From CAWDCV01 sp963728125 (lineage in GTDB: Bacteria > Actinomycetota > Actinomycetes > CAWDCV01), in the NCBI GenBank assembly GCA_963728125.1, contig CAVSIZ010000019.1, forward strand, positions 495,931-559,930: 64,000 bases of DNA. The letters run 5' to 3'. Shown piece by piece: positions 34,218 to 43,377 of this stretch (position 1 is the stretch's first letter; every line of letters starts with the position of its first letter). Below the pieces are notes generated by a model. The model was not told the DNA's origin, searched no databases, and saw only the letters and a program-made list of their open reading frames with translations. The position numbers and the translations under genes are program-made.

Positions 34218-35480
34218 CTACGTGCTGCCGAGCACCTGGGATTCGAACCACGGATTGCGAAATGCGCCGCGCGGGTCGAGCCGCGTCGCTAGGGCAACAA
34301 AGTCCGCATGGCGCGGATAGAGGGCAGCGAGTCGTGCAGCGTCGGTGCGAAAGAGCTTGCCCCAGTGCGGGCGGGCGTCGAATGGGGAGAGTGCGGCCTC
34401 GAGGTCGACGAGTAGCTCTTCGACCGCGTCCTGTTCGCGCTTCCAGGTGAAGTGCAGGGCGACTGATTCCTGCTGGTAATTCATGCTCATCCAGAGCTGG
34501 TCCGCAGCGACCGCACGGATCTCGCACACCAGCAGGAGCGAGCGAATTCGATCCCCCAGTGCCCGCACGCTCTCGATGGCCGCAACAGCGTGGCCGCGCG
34601 GCAGTACGTACTCCGACTGGATCTCCTCGCCAGCGCTCGGCGTGAAACCCATGCGGAAATGCGGAAGCCGATCCCACCACGGGCCCGGACGGCCGAGCTG
34701 CGGCGTGCAGTACTTCGGGTCGAGCCCGAGGATCAGGTGCCTATCGACCGTCGCGGGCGTCGCGCCATAGAGGTTGCCCTCATCCTTTGCGCTCTCATCG
34801 ATCCGCGACTTGACCCAGACCTGGTCGACGGCTGCCTCGAAGCGGGTAGCGACGCTGACGCTGTAGCCGCTGGCCATGATGTCGTCGAAGTTCTCGTATA
34901 GCGCGGTCCAGCTCAGCCCTTCGAATACCCGCTGGCGGACGTCGAACGCGGGCTGGACCTCGAGAGTGATTCGCGCGACTGCGCCGAGCGCACCGAGTCC
35001 GACCACCATCCCGTCGAAGCCGGCATCGCCGCGGGAAACTCGCAGCACTTCGCCATCGGATGTCACGAGGTCGAGTCCCACCACCGCGGTCGCGAGGTTG
35101 CCATTGTGAGTGCCCGAACCATGTGTCGCCGTCGCGACCGCACCCGCCACCGAGATGTGCGGCAGCGAAGCGAGGTTGTGCAGCGCTAGTCCCTCGTCGG
35201 TCAACCGCTGCACCAAGGCGCCGTACGTGACATCACCACCAAGCGCCACGGTGTCGGCGTCAACGGCCACGTATGTCGGCAGCGCTTCGAGTGAAATCAG
35301 TTCCTCGGCGTCGGCTATGCCGTTGAAGGAGTGCCTCGACCCGACGACGTGCACGCTGCGGGCGGTCGCGACGATCTCCTGCAGCTCCTCGATGCTTCTC
35401 GGCCGGTGAAGTTTCCGTGCGCGGTAGGTGTAGTTGCCCGCCCAGTTCGTCGCGCTCTTACCGAGCGCCTGTTGAGTCAC
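34218..35480 (-). CDS. FAD-binding oxidoreductase, alditol oxidase/D-arabinono-lactone oxidase-like
   Basis: A 420-residue protein of the vanillyl-alcohol-oxidase fold. His50 in VGSRHSFNG is the likely site of covalent FAD. SVAGAVATATHGSGTHNGNL near residue 115 is the second FAD block, and HWGK near the C-terminus matches alditol oxidases. These enzymes oxidise polyols such as xylitol or sorbitol with O2, making hydrogen peroxide. GTG at 35480 overlaps the LacI stop (GTGA), so the pair forms an operon. Its link with rhamnose control is unexplained. A sugar alcohol or lactone from glycoside breakdown may be the substrate. Confidence 0.87.
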   Translation of the reverse strand: MTQQALGKSATNWAGNYTYRARKLHRPRSIEELQEIVATARSVHVVGSRHSFNGIADAEELISLEALPTYVAVDADTVALGGDVTYGALVQRLTDEGLALHNLASLPHISVAGAVATATHGSGTHNGNLATAVVGLDLVTSDGEVLRVSRGDAGFDGMVVGLGALGAVARITLEVQPAFDVRQRVFEGLSWTALYENFDDIMASGYSVSVATRFEAAVDQVWVKSRIDESAKDEGNLYGATPATVDRHLILGLDPKYCTPQLGRPGPWWDRLPHFRMGFTPSAGEEIQSEYVLPRGHAVAAIESVRALGDRIRSLLLVCEIRAVAADQLWMSMNYQQESVALHFTWKREQDAVEELLVDLEAALSPFDARPHWGKLFRTDAARLAALYPRHADFVALATRLDPRGAFRNPWFESQVLGST

Positions 35481-36505
35481 TGCGCGGTCGGAGACGTCAG
35501 TGTCGACGCTCGCACGAAGAGTTCCGGCAGAAACTCGACCTGCCGATGCTCGTGTCCCTCGTCGCCCGACGTCTCTTCGAGCAGCAGCTGGCCGGCGGTG
35601 AGCCCAAGACGATGGCGCGGCTGCCGTACGGATGTCAGCGGTACGGCGGCAGCGCCGGCAAACTCGATGTCGTCGTAGCCCACGATGGCAACATCATCGG
35701 GCACGCGCAGGCCGAGCTGGAGCGCCTGCTGCAGCAGGCCGAGCGCCAGCAGATCGTTCGCACAGAACACGCCGGTTGGCCGACGGCTGGCTGGCAGACC
35801 GGCAATGCGCGCTCCCGCCTCGCGGCCTTCGGCGATGGTGGGAGCGGCCGTGTCGATGACCACGAGGTTGCCGGGATCGTGACCCGCCACCGTCAGTGCC
35901 TTACCGGCGCCCTCCAGGCGATCGGCAACTTGCCCGATGGACAGCGGCCCGCCGACGAATCCCAGCCGTCGGTGTCCGCCATCCAGCAGGTGCGCGGCGG
36001 CTAGCTCGCCGCCGTGAACGTCGTCGACGGAAACCGAACACAGGCCGTCCTTCCCCGCCCCGCGATCCACGAGGACCACGGGCGTGCCGCGTCGGGGCAG
36101 CTGCCGCAGCCGTTCGGAGTTGGGGTTCACCGGCGTGACGAGAATGCCCCGCATGCGCTGCTGCTCGAGGCGGTCCAGGTACCGATCCTCACGACCGGCA
36201 TCGTTGCCGCTGTCGCACAGATAGACCGCAGTGTCGTTGCGTGCTGCTGCGTCCTCGACGCCGCGCGCTACGTCAGTGAAGAACGGGTTGGCGGCGTCCA
36301 GGCATACATACGCAATGCTGTTCGTTCGGCCCGTGCGCAGCGCTCGCGCCGACTCATTACGAACGAAGCCAAGTTCGTCGATGGCAGCGTGCACCCTGGC
36401 TCGGGTCGCATTGCTCACGCGATCGGGACGGTTGAGCACGTTCGATACCGTGCCGAGCGAGACACCAGCACGCGCAGCCACTTCCTTCACGCTGGGCGCG
36501 CTCAC
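35477..36505 (-). CDS. LacI-family transcriptional regulator
   Basis: A 342-residue repressor. The helix-turn-helix and hinge are at residues about 5-60 (VKEVAARAGVSLGTVSNVLN, then ALRTGRTNSIAYV). A periplasmic-binding-protein-like sensor domain follows (VNPNSERLRQL, then FCANDLLALGLLQ). It is divergent from the GH78 gene. Two matching LacI-type palindromes lie at 36530-36541 and 38196-38207, before the GH78 gene and the rhamnose operon. Rhamnose or a rhamnoside is the likely inducer (inference). Confidence 0.9.
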   Translation of the reverse strand: MSAPSVKEVAARAGVSLGTVSNVLNRPDRVSNATRARVHAAIDELGFVRNESARALRTGRTNSIAYVCLDAANPFFTDVARGVEDAAARNDTAVYLCDSGNDAGREDRYLDRLEQQRMRGILVTPVNPNSERLRQLPRRGTPVVLVDRGAGKDGLCSVSVDDVHGGELAAAHLLDGGHRRLGFVGGPLSIGQVADRLEGAGKALTVAGHDPGNLVVIDTAAPTIAEGREAGARIAGLPASRRPTGVFCANDLLALGLLQQALQLGLRVPDDVAIVGYDDIEFAGAAAVPLTSVRQPRHRLGLTAGQLLLEETSGDEGHEHRQVEFLPELFVRASTLTSPTAQ

Positions 36506-36529
36506 GCCCGCAGGATACGCGCTGAGGAA

Positions 36530-36541
36530 TGAATCGTCTCA
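36530..36541. promoter_or_regulatory. LacI-type operator upstream of GH78 gene
   Basis: TGAATCGTCTCA, one base different from the reverse complement of the site at 38196-38207 and of the general LacI form TGAA-NCGN-TTCA. It lies between the divergent LacI and GH78 genes. Confidence 0.6.
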
Positions 36542-36564
36542 AATCATTGAGACCAGGAGTGACT

Positions 36565-38113
36565 GTGAGTTCAATCGCTGCACCGGTCGATCTTCGCTTC
36601 GAGCATCGAACGGATGGCGATGGCGTGCTCGGCATCGGAACGTCCACGCCCCGACTGTCCTGGGTCGTCCCGTCGGCACCACGGTCCTACGAGCAGGCGG
36701 CGTACGACGTGGAGGTCGGGCGAGACTCCGGTGAGACCGCAATCTTCCCCATCGACGGCGCGGAGCAGGTGCTCGTGCCCTGGCCGGCGACACCACTGCG
36801 CTCCCGGGAGCGGGCCACCGTCCGCGTTCGCGTATCGGGGGGCGACACCTGGTCCGACTGGTCTGCACCGGCGACCGTGGAGCCCGGCCTCCTCGACCCC
36901 GAGGATTGGACGGCCCGATTCATCAGTCCGCGGAACCTGGGCATGATCGGCGCGCCCGCCCCGATTCTCGCCAGCGCCCTGTCCACCTTGGGACCCGTCG
37001 CACAGGCCCGGCTGTATGTCACCGCGCACGGGTTGTACGAGGCGCAGCTGAACGGTGTGCGTGTTGGCGACCAGCTCCTCACGCCGGGTTGGACGAGCTA
37101 TCAGCATCGGCTGCGCTACCAGACGTACGACGTGACCGACCAGATGCGCGAGGGCGACAACGACCTCGAGGTCCTTCTCGGCAACGGTTGGTATCGCGGT
37201 CGGCTGGGCTGGGACGGTCGTCGCGCCCTGTACGGCGACCGGCTTGCGCTGCTGGCACAGCTCGAGGTGACCGCGACGGACGGCACCGTCCATCTCCTGG
37301 CGACGAACGACAGCTGGACTGCGCGCGAGAGCGGCATCGTGGCGGACGACTTGTACGACGGGCAGCGCATTGACCTGCGTCCCGGTCTTGGCTCTGACCG
37401 AGGCGGGGTATCCCGACGTTGCCTACCGGCTCCTGCTCCAGACCGAGATTCCCTCGTGGCTGTATCCCGTGCACATGGGCGCGACGACTGTGTGGGAACG
37501 GTGGGACAGCATGCTGCCGGACGGCAGCATCAACCCCGGCCAGATGACGTCGTTCAACCACTACGCGCTGGGAGCGGTCGCCGACTGGATGCATCGCACC
37601 GTCGCCGGGCTCGCACCCGGAGCTCCCGGATATCGCCACATCCTCGTGCGGCCCGTCCCGCACCGGAGTCTGACGTCGGCCGCTGCCCGCCACGACACTC
37701 CGTACGGGACAGCAGAAGTCTCTTGGAACCGCGAGGACGGACATCTGACGCTGCGCGCCGTCATACCGGTCGGCACCACGGGTACGGTGCACATCCCCGG
37801 CCAGTCCGGCCCGGTTCGCGTAGGTGCGGGCGAGCATCGATGGCAGGTAGCTGATCCGTGCGGTCCTGCACCCGAGATGTCCGCTTCACCCACGGTCCGG
37901 GAGCTCATCGATGCTGAGGGAACCTGGCGCCAGCTGAGCGATGCCTGCATGGAATCGGGGGCCGTCGACAACGACGTTCAGGTAGCGAAGCGGCTAGCTC
38001 CATACCTGGACTCCGACGCCAGGCAGCTGGTGGACATCCTCACCATGGGCGGCCATGCCCCCGGTGCTGCGGCCCTCCGCGAGCGACTCAACCGGCTCGA
38101 GCTGCATTTCTGA
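36565..38113 (+). pseudogene. GH78 alpha-L-rhamnosidase remnant with large internal deletion
   Basis: The N-terminal beta domains of a GH78 enzyme are present: residues about 1-273, with RFEHRTDGDGVLGIG, LYVTAHGLYEAQLNGVRVGD and GNGWYRGRLGWDG. The C-terminal part is present in another frame: ALTEAGYPDVAYRLLLQTE, PSWLYPVHMGATTVWERWDS, then SFNHYALGAVADWMHR. Between them, near base 37380, about 350-370 residues of the catalytic (alpha/alpha)6 barrel, including the general-acid region, are missing and the frame changes. The gene cannot make an active rhamnosidase. GTG at 36565 has AGGAG 5 bases upstream, and an operator lies before it. Assembly collapse cannot be excluded. Confidence 0.85.
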
Positions 38114-38195
38114 ATCGTTACCTTCCCCCGCCTGCGCTTTGCGCCGCAGCCATTGACACGCGTGCGGCCACAGCTCTAGCCTCTCTCCACATTGA

Positions 38196-38207
38196 TGAAA
38201 CGATTCA
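38196..38207. promoter_or_regulatory. LacI-type operator upstream of the rhamnose operon
   Basis: TGAAACGATTCA, a near-perfect LacI-family palindrome with central CG, 41 bases before the preferred start of the ATPase gene and matching the site at 36530-36541 on the other strand. Confidence 0.65.
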
Positions 38208-38248
38208 AAACCAAGCGAGCGCGTACTGCTGGGAGTGGGGAGCGTGAC

Positions 38249-39766
38249 GTGGCAGACGGGCGTGACCCAGCAGGGCAGGTGCTCGAGCTTCGGGGCGTCA
38301 GCAAGTCCTTCGGTGCTGTCGCTGCCGTGCAGGACGTCTCGTTTCCGCTGTACGCCTACGAAGCGCACGCGCTGATCGGCGAGAACGGCGCCGGCAAGTC
38401 GACGATCGTGAAGATGCTCGCTGGCGTGCATCGTCCCGACGCCGGTGAGCTCCTCCTCGATGGTGCCGCCCTGGATCTGCACTCGCCGGCGGACGCGAGA
38501 GCGGCCGGCATCGCCGTGATCTACCAGGAACCCACGCTGTTCCCCGATCTGTCGATCGCGGAGAACATCTTTCTTGGCCATCAGCCGCTGGGCCGGGGCG
38601 GCCGGATCGACAAGGCTGCGCTGCGGACCCTGGCCACCGAGCTGTTCGCCCGGCTGGGCGTGCCGCTCGACCCGGACCGCCCGGCTCGCGGGTTGTCGAT
38701 CGCTGATCAGCAGCTCGTCGAGATCGCGAAGGCGCTGTCCGCCGAGGCGAGGGTCATCGTCATGGACGAGCCGACGGCGGCGTTGTCTGGTCACGAGGTC
38801 GAGCGATTGTTCTCCGTCGCCCGATCCCTGCGGGACCAGGGCGCGGCCATCCTCTTCATCTCGCACCGCTTCGAGGAGATCACCGCCTTGTGCCAGCGGG
38901 TGACCATCATGCGCGACGGCCGCCATGTCTCCACTGACCTTGTCGCGAACCTCACCGTGGAGGCCATGGTCCGTCGCATGGTCGGCCGCGATCTTGACGC
39001 CCTCTTCCCCAAGCAGGACGTCGTTCCCGGCGACGTGCTGCTCGAGGTTCGCAACATGACCCGGGTCGGCATCTTCCAGGACATCTCGTTCGACGTCCGC
39101 GCCGGCGAGATCGTCGCGCTTGCCGGACTGGTCGGCGCCGGCCGCTCCGAGGTGGTCCGGTCGGTCTTCGGGATCGACCCGCGCGACAGCGGCGAGGTCC
39201 GGGTGTCCGGCCGCTCGCTTCCCCCCGGCCGGCCCAAGGCAGCTATGGCCGCAGGAGTGGCCCTCGTGCCGGAGGATCGGCGCCAGCAGGGGCTCGTCAT
39301 GGACCTGTCGATCGAACGCAACGCGACTCTCACCCGCCGGCGCGCACTGTCTCGCTTCGGGCTACTTGTCGGGGGTGGTGAGCGGCGCTCGGCCCGAGAG
39401 TGGACCGCGCGGCTGCAGACGAAGTACGCCAGCCTCTCCGACGCCGTTTCCAACCTCTCCGGTGGCAACCAGCAGAAGGTCGTGCTGGCGAAATGGTTGT
39501 CAACCGAACCCCGGGTCCTGATCGTCGACGAACCGACTCGCGGCATCGACGTCGGCACCAAGGCGGAGGTTCACCGGCTGATGTCCGGCCTCGCCGCGCA
39601 GGGAGTCGCCGTCGTGATGGTGTCCTCCGAGCTGCCGGAAGTGCTCGGCATGGCTGATCGCGTGCTGGTCATGCACGAGGGCCGCATCACCGCCGAGTTG
39701 CCGCGTGCGAACGCGACCGAGGAGTCGGTGATGCTCGCGGCTACCGGTCAGGAGGTAGCCGCCTAA
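38249..39766 (+). CDS. Sugar (probably L-rhamnose) ABC transporter ATPase, two-domain
   Basis: A CUT2-type double ATPase of about 505 residues. The first domain has Walker A GENGAGKST, signature LSIADQQLVEIAKAL and Walker B VIVMDEPT. The second has the degenerate Walker A VGAGRSE, LSGGNQQKVVLAKWL and LIVDEPTRGID. GTG at 38249 is preferred over ATG 38192 because GGGGAG lies 6 bases before it and the upstream ATG would overlap the LacI operator. It powers the two permeases and the binding lipoprotein that follow. Assignment to rhamnose rests on the mutarotase, isomerase, aldolase and kinase genes of the same operon. Confidence 0.9.
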   Translation: MADGRDPAGQVLELRGVSKSFGAVAAVQDVSFPLYAYEAHALIGENGAGKSTIVKMLAGVHRPDAGELLLDGAALDLHSPADARAAGIAVIYQEPTLFPDLSIAENIFLGHQPLGRGGRIDKAALRTLATELFARLGVPLDPDRPARGLSIADQQLVEIAKALSAEARVIVMDEPTAALSGHEVERLFSVARSLRDQGAAILFISHRFEEITALCQRVTIMRDGRHVSTDLVANLTVEAMVRRMVGRDLDALFPKQDVVPGDVLLEVRNMTRVGIFQDISFDVRAGEIVALAGLVGAGRSEVVRSVFGIDPRDSGEVRVSGRSLPPGRPKAAMAAGVALVPEDRRQQGLVMDLSIERNATLTRRRALSRFGLLVGGGERRSAREWTARLQTKYASLSDAVSNLSGGNQQKVVLAKWLSTEPRVLIVDEPTRGIDVGTKAEVHRLMSGLAAQGVAVVMVSSELPEVLGMADRVLVMHEGRITAELPRANATEESVMLAATGQEVAA

Positions 39767-40806
39767 TGGCGACGCAGCTAGCTCCAGCTCCTCCGCCGTC
39801 GCACACTCAGACTGGCTCCGGCCTGCTCGACGCGATCCTGCGCTTCCGCGCGCTCGGCCTCATCGTCGCGCTCATTGTCATCGTGGCTGTGACGACGGCT
39901 GTCAACCCGCGCTTCCTGTCCACGCAGAGTGTTCGCGACATCCTGCTGGCCACGGCAATCACGTTGCTTCTCGCCATTGGACTGACGGTGGTCGTCCTCA
40001 CCCGAGGTATCGACCTGTCGATCGGTTCGGTCCTCGGTCTGTCGGCATTCGGCGTCGGCACGCTGCTGCAGAACAACCCCGGGATTCCGATACCGCTGGC
40101 GATGCTGGCGGGCCTGTTGATCGGCGCAGCATGCGGGCTGCTCAACGCGGTCATCGTCGCGTTCGGCAAGGTGCCGCCGCTCGTGGCGACACTCGGAACC
40201 CTGTACGTGTTCCGCGGCATCGTCTACTTCTGGGCGGGGGGTTCGCGCATCAGCGCCGGCGACATGCCGCGGGGGTTCCTCGACTTCGGGACCGCTCGGA
40301 TCCTCGGCGTTCCCTACCTCATCCTCATCGGCCTGGTGGTGCTCGTCGTCGTCGGCACCTTTCTGTCCTCCTATCGCGCCGGGCGCGACATGTACGCCAT
40401 TGGCTCGAATCCTGAGGCCGCGCGCCTTGCCGGCGTACCGACGACGCGCCGGCTCCTGGCCGCATATGTGCTCAGCGGAGCACTTGCCGGCCTGGGCGGC
40501 GTGCTCTACGCGGCGCGCTTCGGCACCGTCGACGCCTCGGCCGGTTCGGGACTGGAGCTCGGGGTTGTCGCAGCAGTGGTCGTCGGCGGCGTTGCCATCT
40601 TCGGTGGCAGTGGCACCGTCTACGGCGCAGCGCTCGGCGCGCTCCTGCTCACCGTGATCAGCAACGCCCTCCCCGTTCTCAACATCAACCAGTTCTGGCA
40701 GCAGGCCATCGTCGGCGCGCTCATCCTCGCCGCGATCGGTCTCGACCGACTGGTCTCCCTGCGAGTCGCCGCCGCGTTGACCAAGCAGGATTCCCATGTC
40801 CACTGA
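39766..40806 (+). CDS. Rhamnose-type ABC transporter permease 1 (CUT2)
   Basis: A 346-residue BPD_transp_2 permease with 8-10 hydrophobic segments. Conserved blocks include LTVVVLTRGIDLSIGSVLGL near residue 65, AFGKVPPLVATLGTLYVFRG near 125, and VAAVVVGGVAIFGGSGTVYG near 265. It shares one base with the ATPase stop (TAATG). It forms the channel with the next gene, which overlaps its end by 11 bases. Two different permeases in tandem are the usual plan of rhamnose importers. Confidence 0.92.
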   Translation: MATQLAPAPPPSHTQTGSGLLDAILRFRALGLIVALIVIVAVTTAVNPRFLSTQSVRDILLATAITLLLAIGLTVVVLTRGIDLSIGSVLGLSAFGVGTLLQNNPGIPIPLAMLAGLLIGAACGLLNAVIVAFGKVPPLVATLGTLYVFRGIVYFWAGGSRISAGDMPRGFLDFGTARILGVPYLILIGLVVLVVVGTFLSSYRAGRDMYAIGSNPEAARLAGVPTTRRLLAAYVLSGALAGLGGVLYAARFGTVDASAGSGLELGVVAAVVVGGVAIFGGSGTVYGAALGALLLTVISNALPVLNINQFWQQAIVGALILAAIGLDRLVSLRVAAALTKQDSHVH

Positions 40807-41929
40807 CGCCGCCGTCACCACTCGGCGCGAACGGCGCAGTCTGGCGCGATTCGCCAGTTGGGACTACGTCGTCATCGCGGTCACGGTGCTGTTTCTGGTC
40901 GTGGCGTCATTCAGCATCGAGCTGTTCGGAACCTCCCGCAATGCGGGCTTCCTCATCCTCGACCTTGCTCCCATCCTGGTCCTTGCGCTGCCGATGACGC
41001 TCATCATCATCACGGGGGAAATCGACTTGTCAGTGGCGAGCATCGTCGGACTGACGAGTGCCGCGATGGGTGAGATGTGGAACAACGGCTTGCCCTTGGA
41101 GACGATTCTCTGGATCACCATCCTCATCGGGGCGATCCTCGGCGCGGTCAACGGCTTCTTCATCACCGTTGTGGGCCTGCCCTCGCTGGCCGTCACCATC
41201 GGCACTCTTGCCCTCTATCGCGGGCTCGCCTTCGTTCTGCTTGGCGACACCGCCGTCGCTGACTGGCCGCGCGCGTTCACCAGCTGGGTCATTGGGTCGC
41301 TTCCCGGCACGTGGGTGCCGAACGTCGTCGTTCCGATCCTCGTTCTGATCGCGCTGTTCGCTGTGCTGCTGCATGCAACGCCAACGGGCCGCGCCATCTA
41401 CGCCGCCGGTGCGAACGCGACCGCAGCGACCTTCGCCGGTATCTCCGTGGGCCGCCTCAAGTTCTGGCTGTTCGTCCTCTCCGGCGCCGTCGCCGGTTTG
41501 GTCGGCGTCTACTGGACGCTGCGGTTCGGCAGTGCTCGCGGTGACAACGCAACCGGGCTTGAACTCGTCGTCGTGGCTTCGGTGCTGTTGGGCGGCGTCT
41601 CCATCTTCGGCGGCAAGGGCACGCTTCCGGGTGTTCTCGCCGGCGTCGTCCTCCTTGCCTCCCTGCAGAACGCACTGCGACTCCTCGACGTCTCCGCAGA
41701 GGCCCTGACTGTCGTCACTGGCGTCCTGCTCATCGTCTCCGTACTTGCTCCCAACGTCATCAGCGCAATCAATGCAGCGCTGACTCGGCGTCGCCGCGCA
41801 CGTGGGGCCGCTCCGCCGGCGGGGCCCTCCCCACCAGGGCCACCCCCGACGGCGACGGCGTCGCACTCGTCTCCGTCGAGCCCAACCGCCAGCACCAGTC
41901 CGTCAACATCAAGAGAAGGGAACCGCTGA
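40796..41929 (+). CDS. Rhamnose-type ABC transporter permease 2 (CUT2)
   Basis: A 377-residue permease of the same family. Key blocks are LPMTLIIITGEIDLSVASIVGL near residue 63, TVVGLPSLAVTIGTLALYRG near 122 and VASVLLGGVSIFGGKGTLPG near 255. The last 45 residues are an unusual Pro/Ser/Thr-rich tail beyond the final membrane segment. ATG at 40796 lies within the end of permease 1. Its stop overlaps the start of the binding lipoprotein (TGATG). Confidence 0.92.
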   Translation: MSTDAAVTTRRERRSLARFASWDYVVIAVTVLFLVVASFSIELFGTSRNAGFLILDLAPILVLALPMTLIIITGEIDLSVASIVGLTSAAMGEMWNNGLPLETILWITILIGAILGAVNGFFITVVGLPSLAVTIGTLALYRGLAFVLLGDTAVADWPRAFTSWVIGSLPGTWVPNVVVPILVLIALFAVLLHATPTGRAIYAAGANATAATFAGISVGRLKFWLFVLSGAVAGLVGVYWTLRFGSARGDNATGLELVVVASVLLGGVSIFGGKGTLPGVLAGVVLLASLQNALRLLDVSAEALTVVTGVLLIVSVLAPNVISAINAALTRRRRARGAAPPAGPSPPGPPPTATASHSSPSSPTASTSPSTSREGNR

Positions 41930-43011
41930 TGAAACGGCATCGCCTGGTTCGACGCGCGGGAGGAACGGTGCTCGCGTTGAGCACGGTGCTCGCGCTCGCC
42001 GCCTGTGGCGGCACCACCCAGGGCTCCGACGACGAAGGAAGCGGCGGCGGTGAGTCCACCGCCTCGGCGAACCCCGAAGGCGAGTTCGAGACGGGTCTGT
42101 CGATCGCCATGCTGCCCAAGCAGGTCAACAACCCCTACTTCGAGGTTTCCAGCGAGGGCGCCGAGTCGGCGGTGACCGAGCTCGAGGGCGAGTACGAGTT
42201 CACCGGCCCGTCCGAGGCAACGGCCTCGTCCCAGGTGCAGTACATCAACACCCTGAGCCAGCAGCAGACAGACGTCATCCTGCTCAGCGCCAACGATCCC
42301 AACGCGCTGTGCTCCTCCCTGGAGCAGGCCCGATCGGGTGAGACCAGCATCGTGACGTTCGACTCCGACGTCGATCCGTCTTGCCGCGACGTCTTCGTCA
42401 GCCAGGTCGAAGGCGACGAGGTCGGCCGCGTGTTGATCGAGATGATGGCCGAGCAGATCGGTGGTACGGGGAAGTTCGCGATCTTGTCGGCGACGGCGAA
42501 CGCCACCAACCAGAACGCGTGGATCGAGGTCATCGAGTCGGAGCTGGAGAGCAACGCCGATTACGCGAACATGGAGCTCGTCGGCACCGTGTACGGCGAC
42601 GACGAGGACGAGAAGTCGTTCCAGGAGACGCAGGGCCTGCTCCAGGCCAACCCCGACCTCAAGGGAATCATCTCGCCGACGACGGTCGGTATCGCGGCGG
42701 CCGCTCGTTACCTGCAGGGCTCGGAGTACAAGGGCCGCGTCTTCCTGACCGGTTTGGGCACCCCGAACCAGATGCGCGACTTCGTCAAGGATGGGACCGT
42801 CACCGAGTTCGCGCTGTGGGATCCGGGTGCGCTCGGGGCGCTTGCTGCCTACACCGGTGCGGCACTCGCGTCCGGCATCATCACCGGCGCGGAGGGCGAG
42901 ACCTTTACCGCCGGCGATCTTGGTGACTACGAGATCGGGGCGGACGGTGTCGTCATCCTCGGCCCGCCGACACGATTCAACGCCGACAACATCGACGATT
43001 TCGATTTCTAG
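41929..43011 (+). CDS. rhaS: Rhamnose ABC transporter substrate-binding lipoprotein
   Basis: A 360-residue lipoprotein. A basic N-terminus, hydrophobic segment and lipobox ALAACGG (cysteine near residue 26) are followed by an acidic Gly/Ser linker. The mature part is a type-1 periplasmic fold (SIAMLPKQVNNPYF, then QVEGDEVGRVLIEMMAEQIGG, then GIISPTTVGIAAAARYL), close to rhamnose-binding proteins. It captures rhamnose outside the membrane. The stop is followed after six bases by the mutarotase gene. Confidence 0.9.
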   Translation: MKRHRLVRRAGGTVLALSTVLALAACGGTTQGSDDEGSGGGESTASANPEGEFETGLSIAMLPKQVNNPYFEVSSEGAESAVTELEGEYEFTGPSEATASSQVQYINTLSQQQTDVILLSANDPNALCSSLEQARSGETSIVTFDSDVDPSCRDVFVSQVEGDEVGRVLIEMMAEQIGGTGKFAILSATANATNQNAWIEVIESELESNADYANMELVGTVYGDDEDEKSFQETQGLLQANPDLKGIISPTTVGIAAAARYLQGSEYKGRVFLTGLGTPNQMRDFVKDGTVTEFALWDPGALGALAAYTGAALASGIITGAEGETFTAGDLGDYEIGADGVVILGPPTRFNADNIDDFDF

Positions 43012-43017
43012 GAACTC

Positions 43018-43377
43018 GTGACCCGAGTCTGCTTCACGCTTCAGGTCCGGCCAGACCGACTGGACGAGTACGTCCGACGACACGCCTCGGTCTGGCCGGA
43101 CATGCTGCGGGCGCTGCACAACGCCGGCTGGCACGACTACACGCTGCACCTGCGTGACGACGGCCTCCTCGTTGGCGTTCTCGAGACCGATGACCTTGCG
43201 GCAGCACAGGCAGCGATGGACCGTACTGATGTCAACCGACGATGGCAGGCGGAGATGGCGCCCTTCTTCTCCGGCTTGGGCGGCGCAGCACCGGACCGCG
43301 GACTGCGCGTCCTGGAGGAGATCTTCAACCTTGAAGCCCAGCTAGAGCGGGCCGAACACCCGGGAGATGCACGATGA
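43018..43377 (+). CDS. rhaM: L-rhamnose mutarotase
   Basis: A 119-residue dimeric alpha-beta barrel protein. CFTLQVRPDRLDEYVRRHASVWPDM at the start carries the catalytic His. HNAGWHDYTLHL and the Trp-rich block before MAPFF are typical of RhaM. It interconverts the alpha and beta anomers of L-rhamnose ahead of the isomerase. GTG at 43018. Its stop overlaps the isomerase start (ATGA). A confident member of the rhamnose operon. Confidence 0.93.
   Translation: MTRVCFTLQVRPDRLDEYVRRHASVWPDMLRALHNAGWHDYTLHLRDDGLLVGVLETDDLAAAQAAMDRTDVNRRWQAEMAPFFSGLGGAAPDRGLRVLEEIFNLEAQLERAEHPGDAR

Noticed and set aside
38192..38249. ATG at 38192 as the ATPase start
   Set aside because: It would put the LacI palindrome at 38196-38207 inside the coding sequence and add a basic leader. 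GTG 38249 has a ribosome site and fits the family start.
39778..40821. Minus-strand open frame opposite the rhamnose permease
   Set aside because: Its Asp/Glu/Arg/His-rich composition is the complement of membrane-helix codons, and the permease on the plus strand is unambiguous.
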